Part shown: positions 37,762-46,736 of the stretch, piece after piece | Layout of the letters: each line of letters starts with the position of its first letter | Position numbering within the stretch: the first letter of the stretch is position 1 | Assembly: GCA_964462685.1 (NCBI GenBank) | Contig: CAYWYR010000004.1 | Location: forward strand, 121,938 to 185,937 | Reading direction: 5' to 3' | DNA from: CAYWYR01 sp964462685 | GTDB lineage: Bacteria; Bacteroidota; Ignavibacteria; Kapaibacteriales; UBA2268 | Length of the DNA: 64,000 bases | Notes under the pieces: generated by a model | Seen by the model: only the letters and a program-made list of their open reading frames with translations | Databases searched by the model: none | Told to the model about the DNA's origin: nothing | Position numbers and translations under genes: made by a program

Positions 37762-37790
37762 TTTGTGCAATATTGGTTTTAATATTTTTG
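37762..37790 (+). promoter_or_regulatory. probable promoter of the envelope operon (37868-45275)
   Basis: TTTG (37762-37765) and TATTTTTG (37783-37790, exact TAnnTTTG) are 17 bp apart, close to the Bacteroidota promoter consensus. Transcription would begin about 70 bp before the ATG at 37868, leaving a short leader. Motif-based; the gap between amidase and the operon is 150 bp and otherwise featureless. Confidence 0.4.
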
Positions 37791-37867
37791 GTGATAATCT
37801 ACTATGTTTTAAGTTAACATATCAACAAACAACATTATCGGATATTTTTATCTGATTGAGGAGAAAT

Positions 37868-38428
37868 ATGATCAAATTACTAGTTGTGATAGTAGTTGGT
37901 CTTATATGTACTGACTTATACAGCCAATATTATGTAGGGGCAGGTGCCACATATAATGTAATGGCTGGCGAATCCAGCGATAGGAATCTGAACAATATCG
38001 GTTTTAGAGCCGAATTTGAAAACCGGCAGACATGTTGGCTTTGGTTTGGTATCCATGGTGAATATCTATCTTTAAATCCCCCGGATGACTACCCTCTTTC
38101 AGAACCTTATTATAACTCCCTTACTGTTATATCTCCAACAATAAGATTCAATCCATTCAATTTAGATTGCAAATCATATGATTTTACGCCATATATCAAA
38201 GGCCAGTTAAACATTGGAGTAGCCGATAATTCTGATGAATTAAGCAAAATAGGACTTGGAACTACTTTCGGAATAGGCTCAACCTATTCGTTCAATCTAT
38301 TCCAGCAATGCTGGATGATCGATGTTTCAGCCGATTGGGAGTCCCCTAATAATATCAGCTTAGCGGATGGTAGACTACCTGTTTTTTACTATCAGCTAGG
38401 TGCAACGCTATCGTGGAGGATTCAATGA
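37868..38428 (+). CDS. small outer-membrane beta-barrel-like protein
   Basis: A 186-residue protein. ATG at 37868 is chosen because GAGGAG (37858-37863) precedes it; an in-frame TTG at 37856 is less likely. A signal peptide (MIKLLVVIVVGLICTDLYSQ) is followed by alternating polar/hydrophobic strands with aromatic belts (QYYVGAGATYNVMAG, FYYQLGATLSWRI), fitting an 8-10-strand outer-membrane barrel. It has three mature cysteines (RQTC, LDCK, QQCW), unusual in a barrel. No family name can be given. Its last codon overlaps the ATG of the next gene (ATGA), so they are translationally coupled. Confidence 0.6.
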   Translation: MIKLLVVIVVGLICTDLYSQYYVGAGATYNVMAGESSDRNLNNIGFRAEFENRQTCWLWFGIHGEYLSLNPPDDYPLSEPYYNSLTVISPTIRFNPFNLDCKSYDFTPYIKGQLNIGVADNSDELSKIGLGTTFGIGSTYSFNLFQQCWMIDVSADWESPNNISLADGRLPVFYYQLGATLSWRIQ

Positions 38429-39669
38429 AACCATTCATTATTATCCTGTCAATACTGTCAACAATTATATTTACATCTTGTACAAGTCCAGATATTCAAT
38501 ACGGCAAGGATGATGCAGTAAGGCTTAATCTTGACAGCATCCAGTATCTATCTACAGAACAACAGCCAGAGTATGGCAAAATAAATCCTGAGATAGAACC
38601 AAATACAGGAAGAAGAAGAAATCCTTCTGTATTAAGGGGAACAGTACAGACTGTATATGAAAACAATCAAAAATATATAGATTCACTAGGGCAGGAACAA
38701 CTTGCTATAACTCGTTATTATGTCTTTTTGGATTCATTGGCCTACGGTTTAGATAATCCTCGCTTAGAATATATCCCAGCTGGATTGGTAGATAATGTAG
38801 GCGCAAAAGTCGGCATGCCCGATTCTACTTTTTGGGTAGAAACGTATAATAACCCTCTCGACCCCCCTAAGATCAGGCAGTTAACTGTAGAAACTAAGGA
38901 GGCCGATGAATGTGCCTGTGGTGATTTTGCGATGAATATACCGCCTTGCGAAAATTGTGAAGTACCCGATATAGTATGCCCTTTCCCCTGGGAAGAAAGA
39001 CTGGAAAATAGGGATTGGTATTTTGCTGAAGCCAAATTTGCTTATGCTTATTATAATAATCTCAGAGAAGTTGAAAATACTTCAGCGGTCGAAAGATACC
39101 CAACAGATGCAGGGCAACTTGATCTTGCTTTCGGTTACCGTTTTGGCGACCCAAAAGAACCTCACTTTGGTTTAGGTTTAATGTTTTCCACAGGTGTACC
39201 GTTCTATGCTCCAGAGTCTGGAATCAATGAATCAAGACCGCAACTTACTCTATATGGCAGATACCAATTTGACGAATTATGGTGTATGTTCCCGTTCGTT
39301 TATGCAAACTTCGGTATTACTGTTGATGAGGCGTCACTATACCTTGGCAGGATCAGCTACAGCGCTGATATTGACGGGTGGTTGGGGGTTGAGTTATGCG
39401 ATTGCGAAGATGATGAGAATGATATCGACGGAAGACTTAGACTGGCGCAAAAAGCAGCGGCTGAATCACCTGATGTGGACTTATCAATTCCTTTATCCTG
39501 GGGGGTAGGGGCTGGATTTGATATTCCAGTTCATAAATTTTTCGATTTAAGCTTTGATATCGGTTACAGATATATAAGCTATGCGGATGAGATAAATTTG
39601 TATGGTTTTTCAGTACCGACAAAACTGGGGAATGGAATGTTTTTGATTAGAGGAGGATTCACATTTTGA
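38425..39669 (+). CDS. lipoprotein with Cys-rich linker and predicted C-terminal beta-barrel
   Basis: A 414-residue protein from ATG at 38425, preceded by GGAGGA (38415-38420). Signal peptide II: MKPFIIILSILSTIIFTSC with lipobox FTSC, so the mature protein should be lipidated. Residues 30-160 are polar and of unknown fold. Residues 160-185 hold six cysteines (ECACGD, CENC, and DIVCPF). From about residue 200 it changes to alternating strands with aromatic ends (QLDLAFGYRFGDP, QLTLYGRYQFDEL, FDLSFDIGYRYISY) and ends in Phe (RGGFTF), as BAM substrates do. A lipid-anchored protein that also ends in a barrel is unusual. Function unknown. It overlaps both neighbours by 4 bp. Confidence 0.6.
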   Translation: MKPFIIILSILSTIIFTSCTSPDIQYGKDDAVRLNLDSIQYLSTEQQPEYGKINPEIEPNTGRRRNPSVLRGTVQTVYENNQKYIDSLGQEQLAITRYYVFLDSLAYGLDNPRLEYIPAGLVDNVGAKVGMPDSTFWVETYNNPLDPPKIRQLTVETKEADECACGDFAMNIPPCENCEVPDIVCPFPWEERLENRDWYFAEAKFAYAYYNNLREVENTSAVERYPTDAGQLDLAFGYRFGDPKEPHFGLGLMFSTGVPFYAPESGINESRPQLTLYGRYQFDELWCMFPFVYANFGITVDEASLYLGRISYSADIDGWLGVELCDCEDDENDIDGRLRLAQKAAAESPDVDLSIPLSWGVGAGFDIPVHKFFDLSFDIGYRYISYADEINLYGFSVPTKLGNGMFLIRGGFTF

Positions 39670-40592
39670 AAATCAATTATTATATAACCTTCGCTTTGCT
39701 TGCTTTCATCAGCGGCTGTTGCGATTGCCTTGATCCTTCCGATCCACCTACTGAACTTGAGTGTAATGTAAGAGAGATGACTATCACGGAATTTGACGCC
39801 AATGTTGAAGAAATCGAAATAGTGAATAGGGATGGCGAAACCGAGACTATTTTTGAACCTATCGACTCATATAACATCCATACTTTCACTTTTGGCAGCG
39901 GCGGGCAAACCGGCACATTAATCAATGATGATAGATTTGATTCCGAAGAGGGGATAGATAGAATACCTGTTGAGACATATCCAGTTCCCAGATCCAATCT
40001 CAGCTTAGCTATAATGGATGATGCGCCGGCAAACGAAGATCTCAACGGTGATCTCTTGGTTCAAGACATCGTTATTGATGGAACGCCTGAACCTTATGCC
40101 GATATCCGTGTTTATGGCTTTTTAGGATTTTACCGAAGAGATTTTTTCTCTGAATCTTCTACTAGATTCTGCGAATATATAAGAGCAAATAACGATGATA
40201 TTGTAAACCGCTTTTTGGATAATCTCGGGCCTACAGATTATTCTAGATATGGCCAGGATATCGGGAACGGTAAACTAACGATAAGCAACGGTACTAATAC
40301 TTTCGCTTTAGTTGATGCTAATGGCTTTCCGGTAGTTGAAAACATAAATACCCTTAATCAAAATATAGGTGGGCTTCTGCCAGAGACTTATCGAACTATT
40401 GCTAACGGTATAATTAGAGAAGAAGTCGATATCTATACAGTAAGAGTACAGATAGGTGATATATTCTTCTATATAGCAAGAAACGGCAAACCCTATCTTT
40501 TCGCCGTTATCAATATAGACGAGAGGGATACGGGAAATCAACTAGAACCAGCTGTGAAAAAAAGGTTGTCAATTATATTTTCAGAGGTATGA
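39666..40592 (+). CDS. Cys-rich lipoprotein of unknown function
   Basis: A 308-residue lipoprotein. TTG start at 39666 overlaps the previous stop (TTGA) and is preceded by AGGAGG (39651-39656). Signal peptide II with lipobox FISGC; several further cysteines follow closely (GCCDCLDP). The mature protein is acidic, with a beta-rich N-terminal part (FTFGSGGQTGTLIND) and a C-terminal part ending ARNGKPYLFAVINIDERDTG. I recognise no domain. Its place between two other lipoproteins and its Shine-Dalgarno suggest a part of the same envelope complex. Whether it faces the periplasm or surface cannot be told. Confidence 0.55.
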   Translation: MKINYYITFALLAFISGCCDCLDPSDPPTELECNVREMTITEFDANVEEIEIVNRDGETETIFEPIDSYNIHTFTFGSGGQTGTLINDDRFDSEEGIDRIPVETYPVPRSNLSLAIMDDAPANEDLNGDLLVQDIVIDGTPEPYADIRVYGFLGFYRRDFFSESSTRFCEYIRANNDDIVNRFLDNLGPTDYSRYGQDIGNGKLTISNGTNTFALVDANGFPVVENINTLNQNIGGLLPETYRTIANGIIREEVDIYTVRVQIGDIFFYIARNGKPYLFAVINIDERDTGNQLEPAVKKRLSIIFSEV

Positions 40593-40596
40593 TATT

Positions 40597-43500
40597 TTGT
40601 TGAGAATATTAACATTAGCTTTATCAGTTGTGATCCTAGTAGCTAGCTGTGCAGAACCCAAACCTGTTACTGAGATAGATAATAGGAAACAGGAGCTTCC
40701 AGAAGGCAGTAAATCTGTACTTTTAAGTTATAACGAAGAGAACAAACCGCTCATAGATTCTAGCTTCAATACAAAAGCCAACGATATTGCTCCGGCGATA
40801 TTTATTGAAAATCTATCAGGGTATAATGGCTATCTGGATTACTGTGCAGAGAAGATGTATTCTGAAAACCATACTAAAGATATTAGGGCTTCCAGATATC
40901 TGACACAAGGTGATTTTAGAAAGAACACAGATAGTTTGCTTTTTTTCAGTTACTTAACCGACTACATAGAATCCGTATCATTTATTTCCCCTAATGAAGG
41001 TTATATTTCGCTTTCACACGCCCCTGAAAGTGACTTTGTTAAGAATGCCGGACTTATGATAGATAATATCGGGGGTGGCACGGATATTTTCAAATTTACA
41101 CTAAATCCGAATAGCAAAGATTTCGGCCAGCTAATAGGTATTGAAGAGGTAAACTCCGAATTTTGGGATTCTCACCCGTATGCATATACCAAAGTTATCG
41201 GTAGAGATACGGTTACTTTACTTGTTTGGTCATCCGATAATAAAAGAGGGCAGGCATATACTGAAGCTATTTACAGTGACGGTAAAAAGAAATCGCTCAA
41301 TGATACAGACCTTTATTATCTCTATCTGATAAATGACCAGCCTTCCTCAAGGCCTAAGAAGATCGAAAATGATGTCTCGGTTATCGGGGCGAATGACGGT
41401 TCACCGTTCGCACATTGTCTCTGCGAGAATACAAACTGGCTTTTTTTCAGCTCTAACAGAAATAACTCCGCCGAGAATTATGACCTTTATTCAGTTAAGA
41501 TCAAAACAGATTTCAATAGCCAGACTTTAGAGATAATTGGTTCACCAGAGCAACTGCCAAATGATTCGCAAGAGATAAAAGACTCAAGGGATTCTGTTAT
41601 ATATAGCATTCCATCTTCTATTAACTCACAAGATGATGAGCGCTTCCCGTATGTGCTCAACTCTTCCACCGGCAACCCTGTGATGTATTTTTCTTCTGAC
41701 CGATTAGCAAGTAAAACAGCAATCGATAAAGATACTTATATCCAGTCAATCGGTGGGTATGATATTTATAAATTTGAACTTGACGAAAAGTATAACTGCG
41801 TACCTGAACCAGAACCGACACCTGACTATTTCTTAGAAGTATCTTTTTTAGAAAGTAATCCGGGCAATGCCAAAGTTGATGGCCAGATAATAGTAGAGGG
41901 TGCTCAGGAAGTTTCACCCGGTAGGTTCAAACTTTCCCCTGGTGAATGCTATGAAGTAAAAGCAATGACAGAAGAAGATAATTATAAGATAAACCAAGAT
42001 GGAACAATAGATCATTATTACTATCCTGCCGTTTTGACGACAGACTATTCCGAGGTTGCTTATAACATTTTGGATACAGTGATCGATTCTATGCTATCTA
42101 CTGATGCCTACAGATTAAATAGGATAGCAAGTTCTACGAAATATGATACTATCATACGAATAACTGAAACTGAAAGCGGGTATGATATAAAAGAAAATAT
42201 CTACCGCAGAACTGTATATGATAATGGTTTCAGCCTTGTTGGTGATAAGTTCAGATTATCTAATACGATTTATGATAGTACTGTAGTCTTTGCCAAGATC
42301 ATCCCTTCTTCAGAAGATGATTTTGTTCTCAGAGATGAAGAAAAAATTAGTGGCCAAGAAATTTCTTCTGTAAAAACTACATTGAATCAGTTATGTATTA
42401 AAGATAAACCTACATCAAATCAAGTAACTATCTACGATACGGTTTGGGTAAGCAGAAGAACTAGATCAGCACCGACAAACAGCCTAGTACTAACTGTAAT
42501 CGACGCTTGTGATCCTTCGCTTAAAATAGTTGATCCCATACTTGAGATAACTGATAATAGGGGAAATATATTTCGAGATTCATCCAATAGGTTAGTTATC
42601 GATATCAAACCTGATAGAATATATAATATGAAAGGTGGATCATTTCAGGGAAATGTCAACTGCGAGGTTTATGATGATCGCATTCTTCACGGATACGAAA
42701 AATGGGATGCTAATTGCGATATAACAAGCGATTATATTTACGGCGCTTCAGTAAATTCAAAACTGAGACAGCTTGATACCAAAGGTTTTGTTAATGATAC
42801 TGTGATTTATGACACTGTATTTCTTAAGTCCCATACCTCACCAAAACCTCCATGTTCAGTCGCCTTTACATCACTCAAAGGTGTAAACAAGAACGTTCCA
42901 TATTTCCAGACAGCCTACTGGGAAGTGAACACAACCCAAAACCTCGGCTCTTATGAAGAGCCTGGAACGCACTTATACTATTTAGGAGGTAAGGGTTACG
43001 GCAGTGATCATCCTCTGTCCCAAAAAAGTTCCTTCATCGAGCTTCACCCAAGGGGGCAGTATTTCCCACTTTGGAGGGGAGAGGAAACCGTTGATAGAAG
43101 GAAGAGAATAAATGAATATAAAAGCTATGCCGAGACAGTAGATCAGAATCTGAACAGGATAGCCGAGAATATAGCAAAAGTCAGGATACCCCAGTTTCAG
43201 GATCTCAGGGATATCAATCCGGAATATGATTACAAATTATTGATCGAACTTGAGGCGATGAGTGATAGAAGGCCAGTACGGAAGGGATATTATACAGGCG
43301 ATATTTCTATAGAATACACCCAAGCAGAGTATAATACTCTTGATGGCACTATTGATACGGAGCGTGTCGTAATACCACCAGGTTCAAAGCTAGGGCTTGA
43401 TAATGATACCCTTTCTAAACTCAGGGCTTGGTTTGGATATCAGGAGCTGTTCGATCGACTTAAAGAGTTTGATGTTTTTAATGAAAAACTTTACAACGAT

Positions 43501-43818
43501 CAGGTATTATTACCCAAAACCAATAATACTGATGATGCATATTCCGATCTTGAAGACTTCGATATAATTATCACAACTAAAGGTAATTTTATCGATTCTG
43601 AATCTAAAGCTGATATAAAAAACTATGACCGCGAAAACAGAGACAACAGCTTCTTCGTCTATGATTCAACACGAAAGGTTAATATTGTTGTTAGAGCGCT
43701 GATATATGTTGATGGTAAGTTACTCGAGCCTGACTGCTGCAATTCTAATAAATCACAAAAGCTAATAACGGTTGAACAGTACCGTAAATCATACATGAAA
43801 GAAGAGGATATAGAATAA
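40597..43818 (+). CDS. large lipoprotein with PD40 propeller, CRD-like and OmpA-like regions (PorE-like layout)
   Basis: A 1073-residue lipoprotein (signal MLRILTLALSVVILVASC, lipobox VASC) from TTG at 40597, with AGAGG at 40583-40587. Residues ~90-410 contain PD40/TolB-type propeller motifs, e.g. WLFFSSNRNNSAENYDLYSV and VMYFSSDRL...GGYDIYKF. The middle (about 420-740) has two beta-sandwich segments resembling carboxypeptidase-regulatory domains. The C-terminal ~270 residues include a stretch that looks like a diverged OmpA domain (LNRIAENIAKVRIP, LLIELEAMSDRR, DTLSKLRAWFGYQELFDRL). Lipoprotein, propeller, CRD and OmpA in this order is the layout of the T9SS component PorE, but without its N-terminal TPR. 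PorE homology is my inference from layout, not from a match. Confidence 0.55.
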   Translation: MLRILTLALSVVILVASCAEPKPVTEIDNRKQELPEGSKSVLLSYNEENKPLIDSSFNTKANDIAPAIFIENLSGYNGYLDYCAEKMYSENHTKDIRASRYLTQGDFRKNTDSLLFFSYLTDYIESVSFISPNEGYISLSHAPESDFVKNAGLMIDNIGGGTDIFKFTLNPNSKDFGQLIGIEEVNSEFWDSHPYAYTKVIGRDTVTLLVWSSDNKRGQAYTEAIYSDGKKKSLNDTDLYYLYLINDQPSSRPKKIENDVSVIGANDGSPFAHCLCENTNWLFFSSNRNNSAENYDLYSVKIKTDFNSQTLEIIGSPEQLPNDSQEIKDSRDSVIYSIPSSINSQDDERFPYVLNSSTGNPVMYFSSDRLASKTAIDKDTYIQSIGGYDIYKFELDEKYNCVPEPEPTPDYFLEVSFLESNPGNAKVDGQIIVEGAQEVSPGRFKLSPGECYEVKAMTEEDNYKINQDGTIDHYYYPAVLTTDYSEVAYNILDTVIDSMLSTDAYRLNRIASSTKYDTIIRITETESGYDIKENIYRRTVYDNGFSLVGDKFRLSNTIYDSTVVFAKIIPSSEDDFVLRDEEKISGQEISSVKTTLNQLCIKDKPTSNQVTIYDTVWVSRRTRSAPTNSLVLTVIDACDPSLKIVDPILEITDNRGNIFRDSSNRLVIDIKPDRIYNMKGGSFQGNVNCEVYDDRILHGYEKWDANCDITSDYIYGASVNSKLRQLDTKGFVNDTVIYDTVFLKSHTSPKPPCSVAFTSLKGVNKNVPYFQTAYWEVNTTQNLGSYEEPGTHLYYLGGKGYGSDHPLSQKSSFIELHPRGQYFPLWRGEETVDRRKRINEYKSYAETVDQNLNRIAENIAKVRIPQFQDLRDINPEYDYKLLIELEAMSDRRPVRKGYYTGDISIEYTQAEYNTLDGTIDTERVVIPPGSKLGLDNDTLSKLRAWFGYQELFDRLKEFDVFNEKLYNDQVLLPKTNNTDDAYSDLEDFDIIITTKGNFIDSESKADIKNYDRENRDNSFFVYDSTRKVNIVVRALIYVDGKLLEPDCCNSNKSQKLITVEQYRKSYMKEEDIE

Positions 43819-45275
43819 TGTCGGAAATAAGAAATTTAGAGCCAAAGGAAGTTTGGGAACAGTTTTATCAGATTACCCAACTGCCTAGGCCATCAAAAAA
43901 AGAAGAGAAAATACTTGACTGGCTAAGAAAATTCGCTTCCGACAGAGGATATTCTACTAAAGAGGATGAGGTTGGAAATCTACTTATATCAGCCCCTGCT
44001 ACTAAAGGAATGGAAGACAAAAAGAAAATCTGTATCCAAGCCCACGTAGATATGGTTACCGAGAAAAACGGAGGAACAGAGTTTGATTTTGATAATGATT
44101 CTATCCAGACTCAGATAAATGATGATTGGGTATCTGCAGTTGGTACTACTTTAGGGGCGGATAACGGTATGGGACTCGCTATGGGTCTTGCTATTATCGA
44201 GAATAACAATATTAGCAGGCCTGCGACAGATATTCTTTGTACGGTGGATGAAGAAACCGGGCTGACTGGCGCCAATCAGCTATCCTCGGATCTTATCGAC
44301 TGTGATATCTTGATCAACCTTGATACAGAAGAATTCGGGCATTTTACCATAGGCTGTGCCGGAGGTATGAATACTTTAGCCACATACAACTTGGAAAGAT
44401 CAGGTTCGGATAACCTTTCTCATCTCAAGTTATCTATAAAAGGGCTTAAAGGCGGGCATAGCGGGCTTGAGATACATACACCTCGTGCTAACTCCAATGT
44501 ACTGCTTTTCCGGGCATTATGGAATATCAGCCGCAGATATGAGCTGAGAATATGTAATTTGAATGGTGGCAATAAGCATAATGCTATCCCTCGGGAGTCA
44601 TCAGCCGTTATCGCTATCCCGAGCGACAAAGCCGAAGAGATTATATCCTATGTAAACAACGCTAGAAATATTGTTTACAAGGAGTGGCATGTAGCCGAAC
44701 CGAAATTATCTATCGATATAGAATCAACAGAATGTGACTGTGATCCTATCACCGCAAATGATAGCACAAGAGTAATCGAATCCATATATACACTCTATCA
44801 CGGCGTTATTAGAATGCACCCAGAGATAGAAGGGCTTGTTCAGAGTTCTACTAACTTCGCAGCGATATCTACCGAAGGCGATCAAATCAAAGTTTTAACA
44901 TCTCAAAGATCATCAGTGAATACTGAGAAGTATAATCTTGCCAATGTAATACGTTCGCAGTTTGAACTTGGAGGTGCATCAACTGAATTCACTGATGGAT
45001 ATCCGGCATGGGAACCATCGACGTCCTCTCCCATACTGAAAGAAGCAGTTAAGATATATAAGGATATATTCAATAAAGAGCCTGTTATAGAAACTGTACA
45101 TGCCGGCTTAGAGTGTGGTATCATAGCGCAGAAAACGAAATCTCCTATTGATATGCTATCTTTTGGCCCCGATATAAGGGAGGCACACAATCCTGAGGAG
45201 AAAGTTTCGATATCCTCAACCGCAGATTGCTGGAAACTCCTAAAAGAAATTGTAGCGAATATCCCCGCTAATTAA
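43818..45275 (+). CDS. pepD: aminoacyl-histidine dipeptidase (PepD, M20 family)
   Basis: A 485-residue cytosolic zinc dipeptidase that cleaves Xaa-His dipeptides. Seen: LPRPSKKEEKILDWLRKFA, the first metal site IQAHVDMVTEKNG, TTLGADNGMGLAMGLAI, the catalytic Glu pair in CTVDEETGLTGANQL, and KGGHSGLEIH in the lid domain; the last metal His region is ETVHAGLECGII. The ATG (43818) overlaps the last base of the previous stop (TAATG), with AGAGGA at 43803-43808, so it is coupled to the envelope operon even though its role is ordinary metabolism. It ends at a strong terminator. Confidence 0.95.
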   Translation: MSEIRNLEPKEVWEQFYQITQLPRPSKKEEKILDWLRKFASDRGYSTKEDEVGNLLISAPATKGMEDKKKICIQAHVDMVTEKNGGTEFDFDNDSIQTQINDDWVSAVGTTLGADNGMGLAMGLAIIENNNISRPATDILCTVDEETGLTGANQLSSDLIDCDILINLDTEEFGHFTIGCAGGMNTLATYNLERSGSDNLSHLKLSIKGLKGGHSGLEIHTPRANSNVLLFRALWNISRRYELRICNLNGGNKHNAIPRESSAVIAIPSDKAEEIISYVNNARNIVYKEWHVAEPKLSIDIESTECDCDPITANDSTRVIESIYTLYHGVIRMHPEIEGLVQSSTNFAAISTEGDQIKVLTSQRSSVNTEKYNLANVIRSQFELGGASTEFTDGYPAWEPSTSSPILKEAVKIYKDIFNKEPVIETVHAGLECGIIAQKTKSPIDMLSFGPDIREAHNPEEKVSISSTADCWKLLKEIVANIPAN

Positions 45276-45278
45276 AAC

Positions 45279-45315
45279 AAAAAGGCTACCCGCATTATAT
45301 ATGGGTAGCCTTTTT
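45279..45315. terminator. bidirectional terminator after pepD
   Basis: A 13-bp perfect inverted repeat AAAAAGGCTACCC (45279-45291) and GGGTAGCCTTTTT (45303-45315), 11-nt loop, with a six-T run. It lies between convergent pepD and the barrel gene, so it can end both transcripts. Confidence 0.85.
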
Positions 45316-45344
45316 TAAATGTTCAAAACCGATTTCATATTTCT

Positions 45345-46736
45345 TTAAAAGAACTTCCAAGCCAGAGTAAAAGCTACAGAAGCGAAATCATTTACAGCTA
45401 CTGCATTTAATACATCTCCGGTTGCAAGGTAGATATCTACTACCGGGGTTTCATATCCGATCCCAAGAGACCATCTTAGAGCACCAGACCTGTCATTGGT
45501 CAAGCCAGTAAGTAATGAAGGTATATACTCGCCTGGTTTCCAGTGTGCACCAGCGGAAATCCTCGGCATCGTGGAGTTTACAGCTGTCTCGTTAAAGCCC
45601 TGATTGTAATCTAAAGCAAGATTCAAGTCCCCCATACCAATATCAAGCGGCAAGAAGAAACCTATTCTTAAAGTAGTAGGTAGGTCGCTGTCAAAACTAT
45701 TGGCTACTATATTATTTTGGATTCCGTTCTCGAAAAGAGTATCAACTCGGTCGTTCTTATATACGCCGTCAATAGTTGGGTCTAAAGAGAAATTATCAAC
45801 TTCAGCGTTTGTGTCCCATGACATCGAGCCAATATCAGTTACTCCGATTGAAATATCAAGATCTTCTATCTCAGCCAAGAATCCAATATCAAACCCGAAC
45901 CCACTACCTACCTGCTCTGGAAAAGGAGTAAAGTCTTCTTCCTCTCCATTATCCGAGCCGAAAACATCTAAACCTGTAAGGCTAGGTGCGAAAGCAGAAG
46001 ACCTAGTGCCGGAAAACGAGCCACTGATCTGATTGAATTGATTCGTGGTTATCATACTTTCGTTTGTTGATAGATCCGTATAAGCGAACCCTTGATATAG
46101 CTTTACTGCCAAACCACCGTACAGTGATTTGATTGTCCGATCGGAATCATGATAGATGTATCGTGAATAGTTAAGCTGGTAGGATCTGGTATATTGCAAT
46201 TGGTACTTGGTCTCGCCGAAATCATAAGTTCTTTCTCTTTCATTACCGAAAAGTAGAACATCCATAAGCTCTTTATCGATAGATGCTCGGCCGGCTATAT
46301 AATCATGAATTGAAAATCCCAACGCTCCAATCTCAGGATTTGGCTGAAAGGATACCGCAAGGGCATTTAACCTACCTGAAAAGAAGAATTCGCCTGATTC
46401 ATCGAATAGATCAAGAAATTGCTGTTTGTCATCTGGATCAAGAACCCTTGCGTCGCCGTTTTCATCACCCCCGAAGAAGTAATTGAACTCATCGACCGGC
46501 ATAGCCGCTGCAATAGCTCTAGCCGAAACGTTTGGTAGCACTAACCTAAGGAAAGTTGTATCAGGAGAGAGTGCCATCGTAGCTGGATTGCGGGACATTG
46601 GGAGTATCTCATGGTGATAGGCATTACCTGAGTTACCCATGCCGAGTGTACGAGCGTCGGTTATACCGAAGCCACCGTATTGAGCAAGCATTGCGATAGG
46701 GGAAAAGATAATAGCGATAAAAAATAGATTTTTCAT
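45345..46736 (-). CDS. outer-membrane barrel protein, FadL/PorV-like
   Basis: A 463-residue protein with signal peptide MKNLFFIAIIFSPIAMLAQ followed at once by GGFGITDARTLGMGNSGNAY and SRNPATMAL. This opening (Gly-rich strand, L-G-M-G, then R-N-P-A) is shared by FadL-like and PorV-like barrels of Bacteroidota. Later segments alternate as barrel strands (SLYGGLAVKLYQGFAYTD, LRWSLGIGYETPVVDIYLAT) and the protein ends in VAFTLAWKFF, a typical barrel C-terminus. PorV would serve type IX secretion; a generic barrel is equally possible. Its ATG overlaps the stop of the upstream lipoprotein by 4 bp. Confidence 0.65.
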   Translation of the reverse strand: MKNLFFIAIIFSPIAMLAQYGGFGITDARTLGMGNSGNAYHHEILPMSRNPATMALSPDTTFLRLVLPNVSARAIAAAMPVDEFNYFFGGDENGDARVLDPDDKQQFLDLFDESGEFFFSGRLNALAVSFQPNPEIGALGFSIHDYIAGRASIDKELMDVLLFGNERERTYDFGETKYQLQYTRSYQLNYSRYIYHDSDRTIKSLYGGLAVKLYQGFAYTDLSTNESMITTNQFNQISGSFSGTRSSAFAPSLTGLDVFGSDNGEEEDFTPFPEQVGSGFGFDIGFLAEIEDLDISIGVTDIGSMSWDTNAEVDNFSLDPTIDGVYKNDRVDTLFENGIQNNIVANSFDSDLPTTLRIGFFLPLDIGMGDLNLALDYNQGFNETAVNSTMPRISAGAHWKPGEYIPSLLTGLTNDRSGALRWSLGIGYETPVVDIYLATGDVLNAVAVNDFASVAFTLAWKFF

